DNA from: Amaurobius ferox
Lineage: Eukaryota; Arthropoda; Arachnida; Araneae; Amaurobiidae
Length of the DNA: 64,000 nucleotides
Direction: 5' to 3'
NCBI GenBank assembly: GCA_951213105.1
Contig: OX578144.1
Span: 86,999,015-87,063,014 of the forward strand
Part shown: piece by piece, positions 14,396 to 28,268 of the stretch
Layout of the letters: the number at the start of each line of letters is the position of its first letter
Position numbering within the stretch: the stretch's first letter is position 1
Position numbers and translations under genes: made by a program
Notes under the pieces: model-generated
Told to the model about the DNA's origin: nothing
The model's database searches: none
Seen by the model: the letters and a program-made list of their open reading frames with translations, nothing else

Positions 14396-17259
14396 TTTTT
14401 TTGGCTTCTTTAGTAGTTTTTTTTTTAAATAATTTTGAAAATGAAACGATATCATTTATAAGTTGATTAACTCGAACAATTTATGGAATAGGTGGCTGCA
14501 TGTTGAAGGAATAGGAGGTCATCAGTTCAGAAATTTAACTTCTAACTGATATCTGAAGGAACTTCTTCAGATCTAGTGAACATAATTTCTCAACATCGTA
14601 CTGGCATATCGTACTCAATATCGTAAATCAACGTCTGGGCAGCCGAAGATCGCTGATTTGATTCGCTGCTGGTGCATACTTTTACAACCTCTATTGTAAC
14701 TTACGTATTAAAATTCTCCATGTAGGTTATCAATAACAAAACACAAATTCACTTATTCGAAAGCTTATACCGGAATTTTTACAATCATCGTTCTATTTTA
14801 TGTTTCTTCACATCGAAATAAAACGACAGAGATCATTCTAAATTGAGCTTTTCTCCTATGCAATATATCTCTGTAAGATATCTGTCTACAAATAAATTAA
14901 TGGGAGACAAGAAAATATCTCTTTTGAGATGTATTGTGATGTAGAGATTGCAATTTTTCATTCAGACAAAATTTCTCCCTGTCTCAAGCTATTTTATTAA
15001 TATCTATGTTTATTCAGAATTCACTGAATCTTTGAAGAAGCTTTATATAGTTTTTATGCAAAGAAGTCGAATTTTATACACGCAATAATATTTTCATGAT
15101 ATTTATGCCTCTTTATTTAAGAATATTTTTGATAGCTACATAAATATCCATATATGTTTTAAAAGGTTCCAGGATCGCTAACGCTGAGTCAGCACAATTG
15201 ATGCTAGAATAGTGGAAATATGACTCCGAAGATCTAAATGGCTTTGTATTTATTGATACTTAAATAAGTTCTTTCAGGAAAAACTGAAATCTTGATAGAA
15301 ATGAAAAGTTAATTGCATAAATATGTCACTAGAAACATGTTACATAAACACCAAAAACAAACGCAAAATCTTTAGCGGTTTATAATATTTTTCATTATTG
15401 AGAAAAAAATAGCGCGCATTATTGTTAACTTGGCGACATTTACCAAAAGTCACCAAATTGGCGACGTGTCTTTAAATTTTTCGCTGAGTTCACCTAAGTG
15501 ACATCATACAAAGCGCGACAGCAACAGATATAGGCTATTCTTATGTGCTACACGATGTAACTTTAAGTCCACAGGATCTGTCTTCGTCCTGGTCCTTGTG
15601 ATATACATAAGAAGACTTCGATCGCTTCGACTAATTCAAATTGCTGTTTTAAGAGTTTTATTTTAACCTTTTTCTTACGGGTGGGACAGCGTCCATCTCA
15701 AATGAAGAACCTCCTAAAAAGACAGGACTTTGCCATACTTATCCCAAACAGTTCGATCCACCTTTGCGAACATTGGCATCAAGTCTTTGAGGTTTACGGA
15801 TACGGTTTACATTTGCAGAAAAGTTGTGATTTTGTAAATTGGTTTAAGATTTTAAGACTTTCGTTTAACGATAAGTGTATGAGAAACGATCATCTTCCGG
15901 ATCTAGTAGACTTCACATACACGATTGGTAGGTGACTTTTAAACGGGAACATCCTTTCTGAACCATGATTAATATATTGCCTCGGCGTTCATAATTGGTT
16001 CATAGGTCTACGAGAAGTTAGGAGAGTACAAATGGTTTAGATTGACGGTAAAGAAGGCTTCGTTTGATTCGCTATTTTGCCTAAAAGTAACCAAGTTAGT
16101 TGCATTATATCAAGTTTGAATACAATTATCAAAATATTTATTTGAAAGGAGTTACTGAAATTCTCAAAAACTGACACAGCTGCTAAAATTCAGTAACGTT
16201 ATACAGGGTTTTTAACATGTTATAGAAAGTTTAATGTATTTGTTGTTTCTAGAATGTTTGAAACCATAATTAAAGATAACAAGTAGGTGATATTTCACCA
16301 ATTATTTGGCATATCTTTACAATTTCGTCTCAAATTAATTAATTGATCATACGTTAAATTTGCACTTCATTGAATATATATGATTAAATACCGATAATTT
16401 GTAGACCATGCTATTAGACGTCAGGCTTCCCAAGCCTGTGCGACATCTAAAGCATTACTAAGTACACTGCCCAAGTCTAAATGTTCAGCTTTCAAAAATT
16501 ATCTTTTACCAACAATGTCTTGCTATCTTTTAAACAATTCCTTGTTATGCTACATACCTTAATTGCAATGTATTTAGCTGCATTAACTCTGTGGCTGCAC
16601 GAGTTGTGCTGTTAGAAAAATCAACAGTCCTATGATGATACGAACAGACCTATAATAATATGACCTTTAAGGTCTGTGTGTCTGACAGTTAACAAAATCT
16701 AAAAATAAAAACTATATTTTTCGCTGCAGAGGGACCCAGGATAAATAGATCTCAGTAACGAAATCTAATTTGCACAATATGTATGAAAACAACTCCCTAA
16801 AGATTGAGTTTCTAGATAAAATTTCCCACATGAATTGAAACATCCACTTTTCTTGAACATTTTATCAAAAATGGTATTTTGTAAATGTATTAAAACATTC
16901 TATCTTCTTCGATTAAACGTGAAACACATTTACATTTGCATTACTATAGTATTTGATTACATGATCCCAATACTAGGAAAACATCTATGTCAAATTTACT
17001 TATTACGACATTCCATTTCTTTATATTCAGACGAAAATTACGACAGATATATGTAATTGAGTTCCTTCTTGTATGGTAGACAAACATTTCTATGTAATAT
17101 GTCCCCTTAAGAATAAATAGATGCGACATAATTAAATATGTCTAATATATTATATAGAAATATAATATGATTATGCTTTTATACTTCAAAATGTACTAAG
17201 GATTACTCGGGATTTAAAGCAGGAATAAATTTAATTTTTTCATTATGTTTACAAGAGAA
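14396..17259. other. Copy-2 interior, no recognised gene
   Basis: Colinear with 1902-4779. Only short open frames are present. Confidence 0.45.
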
Positions 17260-18540
17260 ATAGATGCCCACAGTGCAAGCAAGTGTCCCCCGTGCGTAGA
17301 CTGTCGCGTAGCCTGACCCCGTACGTTAAGCGGGGACAGACGAAAATAAGTCCCACATAATAAGTCCCAATTAAAAGCTTAACACTCTTTAGCCCATTTC
17401 GCAAGCGAGCAATATGCCTTGATCCCATTCTGGGCACATCGAGCGATATGCCCTAGCACGACTATGTATTCCGTCTTAAATACTCTGTTCCTGCATGTTA
17501 AGCGGCGACAATAAGTCCTAAATAAAAGCTTAAATTCTCTTTAGCCCATTTCGCAAGCTAGCAATATGCCTTGATCCTACGCTGGGCACATCGAGTGATA
17601 TGCCCTAACACGACTATGTATTACGTCTTAAATACTCTCTGCCCCCGTGTAATACATCCTAAATAAGCCTAAGTCCTAATTTTGATACGCTTAAAATTTA
17701 CTTTTGTAATACTGCGTGGGTATAATACTTCCTAAATTATTTGTTCAGATAGTTTTAAATTCAGATTTTGTCCTCTGCATGGTTGTCATACGTCTTAAAA
17801 ATATCTTTTGATATGGCCTAAATAAGCTCATTGATACGTCCTAAATAAACTCCCTTGATACGCTTAAATACGCCCTAAATAACTGCTTTTGATATTTTGC
17901 ACTTAATATGCGCTAAGTTTCGCAGAAATTAGAATGTACGTTTTCTAAATGAAAACATACTCGCAATCCTAAAAATGACATATGCGTCGCGTCCATTTTA
18001 CTCCCTTATCATTAAATTACCATTAGCGCACCAAAATCTCAAACGAATGTTAAACGTTCTCAACAATTGTTTACAATTCTGCCCGTCTGTTCGTCTATGA
18101 CAGCCCCCCCCCTTTCCCGTTATCAATGATCACTGTGGAACCTCTTGTTTCTTCGGAATCGGGGAGAAAATGCTGCGATCGGAACTTCAGTTTCAGATTT
18201 ACGACTATGTATTACGTCTTAAATACTCTGTCCCCTTTTAATACATCCTACATAAGCCTTAGTCCTAATTTTGATACGCTTATAATTTACTTTTGTAGTA
18301 CTACGTGGGTATAATACTTCCTAAATTATTTGCTCTGATAGTTTTAAATTCAGATTTTGCCCTCTGCATGGTTGTAATACGTCTTAAATAATCTCTTTTG
18401 ATATGCCCTAAATAAGCTCTCTGATACGCTCTAAATAAACCCCCTTTGATATGCTTAAATACTCTGCTTCGATATGCCCTAAATAACTTCATTCGGTATT
18501 CTCTAAATATTCCCTTATTTAGCTAAGTTTCGATGAAATT
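17260..18540 (+). repeat. Degenerate minisatellite, copy 2 (long form)
   Basis: The same CTAAATAA-rich words as copy 1, but duplicated. The anchor CGACTATGTATTACGTC occurs at 17611 and 18202, a 591-bp higher period. An extra block of about 160 bp repeats the CCTTGATCC..GGGCACATCGAG segment near 17415 and 17568. A 15-bp C-run lies just downstream at about 18712. Confidence 0.75.
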
Positions 18541-19224
18541 TAAAATGTGTGTTTTCTAAATGAAAAACATACTCGCAATCCTAAAAAATCCATGGGCGTC
18601 ATGTCCAGCTTGTTCTCTTGTCATTAAATTACCATTAGCGCACCAAAATCTCAAACAAACGTTAAATGCTCTCAAACATTGTTTTAGATTCTGTCCGTCT
18701 GTTCGCCTAACCCCCCCCCCCCCCCCACACCTCCGCCTTCCCGTTATCAATGATCATTATAGAACCTCTTGTTTCGTCGGAATCGGAAATAAAAGGCTGC
18801 GATCGGCACTTGACTTTTAGATCTTTGAAAATTTATAAGAAGTTTAACAATAATATTAAAAAAAAATTATCAAAAACAGAGTCATGAAAACAAAATATTA
18901 TTAATCGACGATATCACACAATTTTTATGCACAAATTTGGAATTGTGAGAAGTTTTAATTTTTGGGTGTTACAATAAACAAATGTAATATTATACACTTT
19001 ATAATCTTTGTGAACGCTAAGGAACTCGCTTGTGCGAAAATCGCTCAAGATGGCGCTTCAAAATTCAGTTACTAAAATGTATATTTGAATTTGAAAATAA
19101 TATCGACGAAGTATTTTCTCTCAGGAGTCAAGTACCGCTATAACAAATTTCATGATCGCACAGAGCTTAGATTATTCACTTCAGAAGACACAATCAGATA
19201 CACAAACATACATGTTTCTTTATT
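18541..19224. other. Interval between minisatellite and R3, copy 2
   Basis: Colinear with 5301-5964. A long C homopolymer lies near 18712-18726. No gene was recognised. Confidence 0.4.
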
Positions 19225-20091
19225 ATAAACACTTTACAAAAAGTTCAAAAGTGTTTATGACTTTGCTCATTCTGTCTGTCTCTATGTATGTCTGCATGTC
19301 CGTTAGCACGATAACTGCCGTAAAAATGATTATCAAAATGAAATTTTAGTATATTGTTCAGACGGTGTGTGGGACCTATGGGAATATAAATGTATAGTAT
19401 CTCTCAATTAGTTTTGGATTGAATCCGGGTTGAAAAAATGAAGTACATTGAACCCTATGGGACACAATTTTTCAAACATTTTTAAGCAGATTTAAAATTT
19501 ACAAATTGCTTCGAAAGTTTTATAAAATATTCAAATGATCACATAACATATCTAAAAAAAATTTCAGCGAAATATATTTAGTAGTTTTTTAAATTAAAAT
19601 TAAAATATTAATTACACATGTTATATGACGCGATCACGTCACCATTATACGAAGATATCACGTGACCCACTTCAAAATAAAACATGGCAATCATCTTGTG
19701 TCAAAATCGTAATTTTTAAAGTTCTTTCAAATTCATATTTAGTGTTAATATTCATTGATTTTACAAAGAGAAGGACGATTTTTTCGATAAAGTTTTAAGC
19801 ATATATTTTTATTACTTGTACCTCCATGGTCTTAAGATTTTAAATAAAATAAATTATTATAGTATTGTGATGAATGAAATGAACTAAAAAATGCTTTTGA
19901 ATGAAATGCTGCTCTTATAGAGAGAGCCAGCCGTGCTATATTTCGGTGACTTCATTTTAATAAAGTTCATTAGTGTTCGATGAAGTTTTCAAATATAATA
20001 AATTAATGTAGTATTATGATAATTTTAAAATCTTACCGAGGAATATATCGCATTTTAGAGATGTTTAAATAAAATTGTATTGAAGTTGAAG
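19225..20091 (+). repeat. Dispersed repeat R3, truncated (copy 2)
   Basis: Same as 5965-6826, with the break in the same place, followed by filler GCGT at 20092-20095. Sharing the same junction with copy 1 shows that one deletion event predates the duplication. Confidence 0.8.
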
Positions 20092-20095
20092 GCGT

Positions 20096-20868
20096 AACTG
20101 AAAAGGCGTAAAAAAATTCCAAGCTTATTCGGAGGTGGTGAAAAAAATCCCCATGATGATGTTAAATCATATCACAAAATCAATATTCAATATGAAATTA
20201 TAGATTAAGCATCTACTGAAATTAAGACAAGATTTAATGAGAAAAATATATCTTCTTTATTTGCTCTTAGTTCAGTATTATCAGGATCAGATGTCGAAAA
20301 ATAAATGTTTAAAACATATGGAAAGTAAATAACTTCCAGAAGGAAGAATTGCTATGTGAATTGCAACTGTTTTATTTAATTGTGAAAAATGAAAACATAG
20401 ACCATCCCAATTTTAAAAGTCGCCTGTATTATTTTAAAGAGCGAATTTAAAAAATGTGTTTCCTGTTATAACATTATTATTTAAATTGTTTTTGAGTGTG
20501 CCAATCAGCTCAGACAGTTGGGAAAAGTATTTTTCGTATTTAAGGAGGCTGAAAATTTATTTTCGCAGTACAATGGGACAAGAAAGACCTTCATTTTTAG
20601 CTGATTTAGCTATAGAACAAGATACACCACTGGATTATGCTGATATTGTAACAAAATGTTCTCTTCTTCAAGTCTCTATGAACCGGCGTTTAAAACTTCA
20701 ATTAAAAGTAAATAAATATAAATATTTGTACATAGAAACAGCATGTTAACAACAATTATGTTAATACCCCCCCCCCCCTGTTCACAAACATTTTATTTAT
20801 TCCATATTGTGGATTTTCATGCATACAAATCTCGCACCCCCAAATGAAATGCTGAAATGCCGCCATTT
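20096..20868 (+). pseudogene. hAT transposase C-terminal relic (copy 2)
   Basis: Close copy of 6831-7602. The dimerisation-domain frame is open at 20456-20749 (words LFLSVPISS, RSTMGQERPS, PLDYADIV). The right end GCCGCCATTT is followed by CCCTGTAT at 20869-20876. The N-terminal and catalytic parts are missing. Confidence 0.85.
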
Positions 20869-21383
20869 CCCTGTATCAAACTTCTATCCGTATAGAAGGC
20901 AATGAATAAAAGGAATGGAATAAAATTAAATGAAAGAAATATTTACATATTTTATATAGAGAGCCCATTTTTTTCAATGGCGTTTTAAATTTTCAAATAT
21001 AATAAATTAATGTAGTATTGTGATAATCATAAAACTATTATCGCTGAATGTATCGCATTTTAGAGATGTTTAAATAAAATTGCATTGCAGTAGGAACGTG
21101 TTTCATAATCAATGCTTTATGTATGATTGATAGTTCAGGTTACGTCATTTAATCAGATGCAATTCTGTTGCACAAATAAATCTACGGAATATAAATTTCA
21201 TGTAAACAATTTCGGGAGGGGGGGGGGGGGTTATCGATTTATTTTGGGAATCGAAGTGAATTTAATATAATGCCGCCTTTGTGTGCAGTAAAAAACATTT
21301 TTTCTGCTATATTTGTTTGCAATTTTTATCTCCATTTTCCCCTTTTCTCACGATTTTGGAATAAAATTGCTTGTATTTAAAAA

Positions 21384-21419
<36 letters not shown>

Positions 21420-21462
21420 ATTTAATACTAGTAATTGATATTGTGCTCGTTTAATTTTCAGA

Positions 21463-21621
21463 CGCTTTTCTGAAGGTGCATTATTTGAAAATAAATGGAA
21501 TGATATACATTTATTGTCAAAGCAGCTTAGTGGTCATTGTTGTAACATACTATTATTTATAAAGTTTAAATGTAATTTTACAAGCAAAATTGTTAAATAT
21601 TTAACTTCCGGATTTTTTTAA
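21463..21621 (+). other. Conserved 52-codon open frame after acceptor-like site
   Basis: A pyrimidine-rich GTTTAATTTTCAG ending at 21461 precedes an open frame beginning RFSEGALFENKWND and ending in a stop at 21619-21621. In the long unit, 57765-57923 keeps the same frame, length and stop with about four amino-acid changes. Copy 1 has lost most of it. I recognise no family, and recent duplication alone could keep it open. Confidence 0.3.
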
Positions 21622-21691
21622 ATATTCATCACAAATGATATAAAATGCTAGACCATCAAATTATATTTGGACCAAAGTCTAGTGTTATATC

Positions 21692-21970
21692 TCATAATGG
21701 GGCTAAGGGTGTAGAGTTATTTACATTCTGCATTATAGTTATAACCCAAGCCATCGCTGTGTTATACTTGTAATGTTGTGCATTATATGCCATATAAGGA
21801 AACATAGCAAACAGCATTGATGTTGCGCAGCCGCCTGGAAATATTGCACAGCGATAGTGCCGAAAAGGCGCATCGACATGTTTAGCGATAAGAAGGTTAT
21901 AAGAACGCAGCATTGGACTTAGGACCGGGTCTCAAACCTGAATCGCATTTGGTTGGGCTTTGGTCCGATC
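21692..21970 (-). pseudogene. Unrecognised minus-strand ORF relic (copy 2)
   Basis: Minus frame with words MLRSYNLLIAKHVDAP, CAIFPGGCATSM and TAMAWVITIMQ, ending in a stop at 21692. One base fewer than the long-unit copy near 21780 changes how the frames join. Family unknown; see 57990-58264. Confidence 0.35.
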
Positions 21971-22515
21971 AATGAGCTCGAGGAAGGTGGAAGGGCTTCT
22001 AAAATTTTATTTTAAGATATCTATTATCTATCGGGATCAAATGATATGACGTCATCCGAAATGTTAAATTTTTCACTGTCTGATAAAAATATTCCTATAA
22101 TTTGATGTGAAACTGAAACATCTTAGGACGCGCGGTAGAGTAAATTTTGAAAGAAATGTGACTTAGTGAAATATAAAGGAAAGTATGTTACGAAAGTGAC
22201 ATCATCTTGTCACAAATCAAGTAAGATGATTTGTATAAAAATTGCTGAATTTTTATCTCTGACGATTGTTTAGCTCTGGAGTCAGGTGCAAGTAATATGA
22301 ATGATTTTTTATAGATAAGCAAACAATTTATAGCATTTCTAGCCTTTTTTGATGTGAAGTTTTAAGTTTCCAAGTATAATAAATTATTGTAGTACAATTA
22401 TAATTAAAAATAATATGAGTGTTGAATGAATTGCATTTCAGAGATCTTTAAATAAAATGGCATTGCTGTTGCAAAGTGTTTCATAATTAATGCTTTATGC
22501 ATGATTATGAAACAC

Positions 22516-23329
22516 TTTCCAAAACACTTTCCACTTCTTTTAATGCAAAAATGTAACTGTTTCTTGTTTATTTTTGCATTAAATTCTCTGACCACCATCT
22601 TAGTATCGTTGCGTGGGCAATCATCATAGGTCAACTCAATAGGACAAAAAATTTGTCATTATCATGTTCAGATGTATGCTTTGCAGGCACATGGGTACAG
22701 ATAAGACGTATTTTACAAATTCTCTCGCTGACAGATTTGAAATCATTTACCGTGTTCTTGGAACTCTTAGTAACGACAGTAAGTCAGTAGTAGTTCGGCA
22801 GCCTTGTTAGTTAGGCAATACCAAAATGTTATAATTAATCTTGACGGCTGTAATAGACATTTCAGTTTTCACCAAAATACCTTGGCCTATCCATCTACTA
22901 TCTTGTATAGCCAAAATGTCAGAACAATATGTGTCTCAAAAACATTCGACAGATTTCTGAGGTCTGCATTCATGTAGAGTGCGCGAATGTTCCAAATTCC
23001 ATTTCTCAATTCCAAATTCGCGCCATGACGTCTGGTTAAATTCAGTTTTGTTTTTACATATTATGATTTTTTAACTGGAATTTGTTTACGGAGTGAAGTA
23101 TCCAGCCGACGACAAACTCCCATTCTGGAGAGCCGAAATATCTTTACTCTGGGGTATCGCAGTTGGCCTGTCTGGCTGGGGTGACCCTGACAGTAGTTAC
23201 GTTACCGTCAACATAGCTCGACTAATCATAAACTCAAACAAGCCCACTCAGCACGACAAAGCACCGAAGGCAGTAAGTTAGAATATTTTAACAATATTAT
23301 TTTTTTACATCGTAATGCATCGGCGAACT
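22516..23329. other. Copy-2 interior, no recognised gene
   Basis: Colinear with 9191-10010, including the CTGTCTGGCTGGGGTGACCC stretch near 23167. No gene was recognised. Confidence 0.4.
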
Positions 23330-24075
23330 CAAAAATGTTTCTTCAAATATATCCATTTTTTCTATATTCTATACAACCCCATACATAATAATTCCAAGAT
23401 TGTGAGTCCTATGAATTATGCATAACCTAGATGCGCTATATATATGCATGAATAAAATGTGATACATCTTTCATCATATCTTAATTGTAGTATGTTTTTC
23501 CGCTTTATTAAAACATTAGTGGTAGATAACTTGTTTGAGATAAAGATATCAAAATTTGAAGGATAAATCGTATAATGTAAAATAACGTTATGTAAATTTG
23601 GTTCTGATGTGTAGGTAATGTTAAGTACAAATGTAATATTTTAATATATACAATTTGCATTTTAAAAATCATTCCAATTGTTACATTTTATACTATAAAG
23701 TTATTAGTAAAAATATATTTTTCTAAAATATTTTCATATATTTTAGAAATATGATTCTTTTACGGATTAGCAAAATCAATTGACAATGCATCAGAAAACC
23801 CGAAAGTTTAGCTTCAAATATTTCCTTCTTTTTCCGTGTGCAATGCCTCCCCACCCATATTTCCGAGATTGTACATGCTATGAATTATGCATAACCTAAA
23901 TGCAGTACATAAATTCGTGAATAAACATTGATGTGTCCTTTATCATATTTTAATGGTATTGCGTTGTTACCCTTTACTAAGACTTTTGTAGTGGATAACT
24001 TGTCTGAGTTGATATGAAAATGGAGGATGAAGTGGTATAAAGCTAGATCACATTATTTGAATGTGATTCTGCTGC
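23330..24075 (+). repeat. Two R2 members in tandem (copy 2)
   Basis: Each has the GAATTATGCATAACCTA core, at about 23415 and 23890, followed by a TCATCATAT/TATCATATTTTAATGGTA block and then GTGGATAACTTGT. Copy 1 lacks this segment completely. The long unit has it at 59640-60375. Confidence 0.75.
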
Positions 24076-25750
24076 GTTTTTTTAATTTATGAAAGATTTT
24101 GTATTATTTTAAAACAAATGATTTTTATTTTAAAAACCATTTTAGCTGTTATATTCTGCACGACAACATTAATGATCGATTGTACAGATAAAATCCAGAA
24201 GTGCTGCTGGTTGAAAGGTTCAATTTTCTTGTAAAGTGCAAGAAAAACTTTCACATTATATTATCTTTAATCTGTAACAGAAAATATATTATATATGACG
24301 GCAGCTAATTATACTGTCCTCCTATGCTTCACCTTTTGACACATAGTGTGACCCTGTGACACATTTCACCGGCGTTCCTTCTGTATTTTATTTTTAATAG
24401 GCTTTAGTTTTAATTAAAAAAATTTTCAAAGGATGTTATTATTATACAAGTTGGTTTAATAATAACTCACAATTTTTAAACTAATTTTTGTAAATTATTT
24501 ATATTTTAAAATGTTTTCTGAATATGGCAGTTATAATTTATTTTTATCTTCCAATTTGAAAATGTAAATTTTAGAAAAATATTTTTGTTAGAAATTTTTT
24601 AAATTATTTATTGTTTTCCAAGCATGAAATAAAAGTTATTTCATTGAAAGAAAGAAAAATATATTTAGTAAATCTGTGGTACTGGTGGTATATACCGCTA
24701 GGGACATATGTGCCCCAATCTGCTTAAGATACTTATATATAAAAAGTAAGTAGAGTGAGTTTCTTCTGCAATTCAGTACTGTGGAAATAACTGGTATGTT
24801 GTCATATGGAATAATACTAAATACCTATTATAGGGTTTCTATCTAGAAAAAGGTTGACCAAAAATATCCCAATGCTATCAGCATTTTGATGTTTCGCACT
24901 AAAGGAAAATGACAACCACCATAGTTGTGCCAGTGTTGTCGAAATATTGTGAGTCTGATAGCGATGTAAATGATATGTGTGGTTCACTAATAGAAATAAA
25001 AGAACTTAAATTATGATTAATATTATTTATCATTACGTCGTGCGTTGTGTTTGAAATAACCCTCCAATTATTTATCATTAGCATATCTATCTTTATCTCT
25101 TAACATGGCCGTAAATTCATACATAGTGTATTTATTAACTAAATCGTACATTGCTTTACTGTGCCGCTATAAACCCTCCAATTATTTAACCTCTGTGTGA
25201 GTCCTGTAATGGAATTATTAATTAATATTGTACCAAAAAGATTGCAACCAATTTAACTTTAACAAAACATTTATTAAAAACACAAAATACTTATTAAATT
25301 CAATTGCGATAATTACATACTTATTAATCATTTAGGAAGATAGCATGTGAGACCCTAAACCATATACCTAACGTATTTAATAACCTGTGGATATTTGAGG
25401 AAGACATACCTTCAATTTGGGCCTTTGCAATAGACCATAATGCTTGCAAGTACTTGGATGCACTGAACACATCCTAGATCTCCCTTATTTGGGAACCTCT
25501 ATGCAATATTCTGCTTCTTTAGTATTGTCGTTCCATCATAATGGCAGGCAAGCCTCCACATAAGTCATAACGTCGCAGTCGTTGCACACATCTACTCAAA
25601 TCATGATTTCAGTTATCTGTTTCAGTCATATTGTACAATTATATCGTTCGTCGTTCTTGGGTCACAGGTTGTGGTTCTCACTTTTTCGGGGGTGTCATTA
25701 CCCCCTTATTTTTTATTTGCCGCATTCAGTAGGACGCCACAAGCTCATTT
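24076..25750. other. Copy-2 interior, no recognised gene
   Basis: AT-rich, colinear with 10010-11240 after about 24512. No domain was recognised. Confidence 0.4.
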
Positions 25751-25780
25751 TTCCATTGGTTACTTATTTAACCAATGGAA
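25751..25780. repeat. Perfect 12-bp stem-loop (copy 2)
   Basis: Identical to 11241-11270, unchanged in stem and loop. Confidence 0.85.
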
Positions 25781-26054
25781 CCATTCCACATCCTCGTAAG
25801 GGTCAGCTCGGCCCCTCTGTCATGGCACCCCTAAATTTATGGTTTTCTGACCTTTAGATTCACGGGTTATAAACCTCGGTGCCATCCAGACTACACGTAT
25901 TGTTCGATGTTTCGTACACAATAAATATTCTCATAAAACTGTCTCATCAAATTGTGAGATCAATTTCTAGTCTCACAATATGCTATAGAAATGACAGATA
26001 AAAGCAGATTGAACGAACAGTAGATCCAATTAATGTAATAGTATTTCTTTCAGA

Positions 26055-26865
26055 AATTGGTGATAGTATATGTGGGAAGTTAGATGTGGAAGATGAAGCC
26101 TTTCTAAAACAATATTTGAAAAGAGAATAGAAAAATTATTGTCATTATTGACGAAAAAATGGTAAATATAATATAAAATGACGAATGTGTGAAAAACATC
26201 AGTAATACTGATAAATATAGGAGTCCTGAACTAAACAATTTATCGAAAATAGCCTACTTGTTTCATTTAGCCGATAGAAAAATGAAGACTAAAAATCAAA
26301 CACGATATTGAAAGAAAATTAAATAAAACAGGAAAGGTAGATAGGTGAAATAAAATACACAATGCTGTTTTACCAGATGCTGGTATTAAATTTAAATGAA
26401 ATAAAGCTGTTCGCTGAAAAATCTGCAAAAGATGGCTTATTTTATGTGTCTAATTTTAAAAGTTTAGTTGAAGATACCATTCTTCCACAAACTGATTTAT
26501 ATGCTCAATAGAAGAGTTAAGTACTTGAGGCATCTAGAGAGGAGGTATCTGAGGCATATACTTTGTTACGAATACCATATTCTTATACGTTTAGGAAATT
26601 TCTGGGTACTGATGGTGTTTTGAGAATAAACTTGATTGCAATCACTGACTTATGAAAAATGTGTTGATATTTGTAGAAATTTACACTTCAACGATATTGA
26701 CAAGGATATGCCACGACATGATAAGAGACATAATCGAGAGTTCAAATTTTGACTAAAATTGAAAATTTCAATAAAGTTATTTCAGTTGCTGTTGAGCCAG
26801 AAGAGCATCAGTTAAAGAAAGAGAAAGAAGTGCAAAACCTGATCGGACCAAAAAAAATGTAAAAC
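26055..26865 (+). pseudogene. Unrecognised degenerate coding relic (copy 2)
   Basis: Counterpart of 11540-12345. Near 26540-26650 it is cleaner than in copy 1, reading EVSEAYTLLRIPYSYTF then RKFLGTDGVLRINLIAI before a stop. Family not recognised. The corresponding region is deleted before the last copy. Confidence 0.4.
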
Positions 26866-27864
26866 TGTACCAATATCTTCTGCATAATGTGTGTGCGCAA
26901 TTTTTATCTAGCAAACAACAGAAATTGCTTCAAAGAGTATCATGTATCCAAATAGTATATATATCCAATGATAAGTTCATTTATTTAATCATGAAACTCA
27001 GAATGTTTCATTCTGTTCCCACCAAAATCTTATCTAAAAGGCAGAAAAGGATAACGGTATCCCGTATATCAATTTTGTCAGTAAGGCAAAGTGGATTTGG
27101 GGGTCTCGGTCCATATTTTAAAATTCTACATATTTAAAATTGAAATTTCAACTAATTCTAGTTATTTGCGGCTAAATTAATTGAAATTGACAAATAATAT
27201 AAACAATCATATTTAATAAATATCTGCTTCAAAGGGTTAACTGCCTTCATATTTAGTATGTTTTCTGGTAATTGTATTTTTTTTTTTGGAAATTGATGCA
27301 AATTTGTAATATATATGTTGATTACAAATCCAATTTGCATGTTTATTTTGCGTATGTTGTCAAGTGAGAAATCAATACAAAAAAATGTATTTTTAATTCA
27401 GAGCAATATTTTAATAAGGTAAAGGAGATTTAACTCGAAATTTATCAAATCATTTCTTATGCGCAGATTTGTATTAGCAAACGTAAATTCTAATGAGGCT
27501 TGATCATAAAGAACAAAGGTTCAATGACACTTAAGTTTCAAAAATTTACCAGATCGCCTTCTGTAACACTTTTGTCCTACAAATAATTATAAGGAATATT
27601 TTACTTCATACGGTATTTAAACTAATAATTTACTGCAATACTTCTATTGTGGGGAGGAGGGAGTTAAACTGAAATTTTGGCTCCCAAAATGGTAGTTTTG
27701 AAACTAAAATGGACCCCTTTCTTTGAGGGGAAGAGGGGGTATTTACATATTTTGCCTAATATCCTAAAATTCCTAGTTACTGCCCTGCTTGAAAGGAGAT
27801 GGAATAAAATCAATTACCTTATATATTTTGGAATGATAGAGAAGAAAGAATCCTTTCCATAACA

Positions 27865-28135
27865 GTATCGAGTCTGATAAGATGCGTGCAAGTGAAACTG
27901 AAAGTTTGCTTCTTTTTCGGAATATTTTCCGCTCCCTGCATTACTCCGAATATGTGTTCTGAATTATGCATATCCTAAATGCACTGCGTAAAAGCGGGGG
28001 AGAACGGTGATACATTTTTGTCATGTTTGACAGGTTACTGCATTTCCCTCCTGAGTCATCTGTGACGCCTTGAGGTGCAGTGTTTAAAATTGTAACAAAT
28101 GTGTTGTTAAATCGCCTTTGTGCAACTTGCATTGA
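27865..28135 (+). repeat. Dispersed repeat R2, long-unit member
   Basis: Same block order as 850-1115. Confidence 0.75.
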
Positions 28136-28268
28136 ACTCTGTTGATTGTTAGTTGATCAATGTGTTAGTACACAGAGGATAATATATATTATTTTTTATT
28201 TGTAGTATTCGCAATAGTATGTACATAACGTTAGTATGCACTTATGTGTCCATATTAATATTTTGTTT

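Larger units (their letters stand above)
20877..22515 (+). repeat. R3 fragments and TA microsatellite, copy 2
   Basis: R3-like pieces lie at about 20985-21135 and 22190-22515, with a G-run of 13 at 21218-21230 and a TA run at 21387-21416. The open frame at 21463 and the relic at 21692 lie between them. Confidence 0.6.
12417..26932. repeat. Macro-tandem unit, copy 2 (14.5 kb)
   Basis: This is a direct repeat of copy 1, about 2.1 kb longer. The extra length comes mainly from duplicated minisatellite sequence at 17.46-18.54 kb, about 180 bp after the TA microsatellite at 21.42 kb, and about 1.2 kb at 23330-24510 that holds a pair of R2 repeats. It shares with copy 1 the deletion junction at 20091/20096. 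Confidence 0.95.
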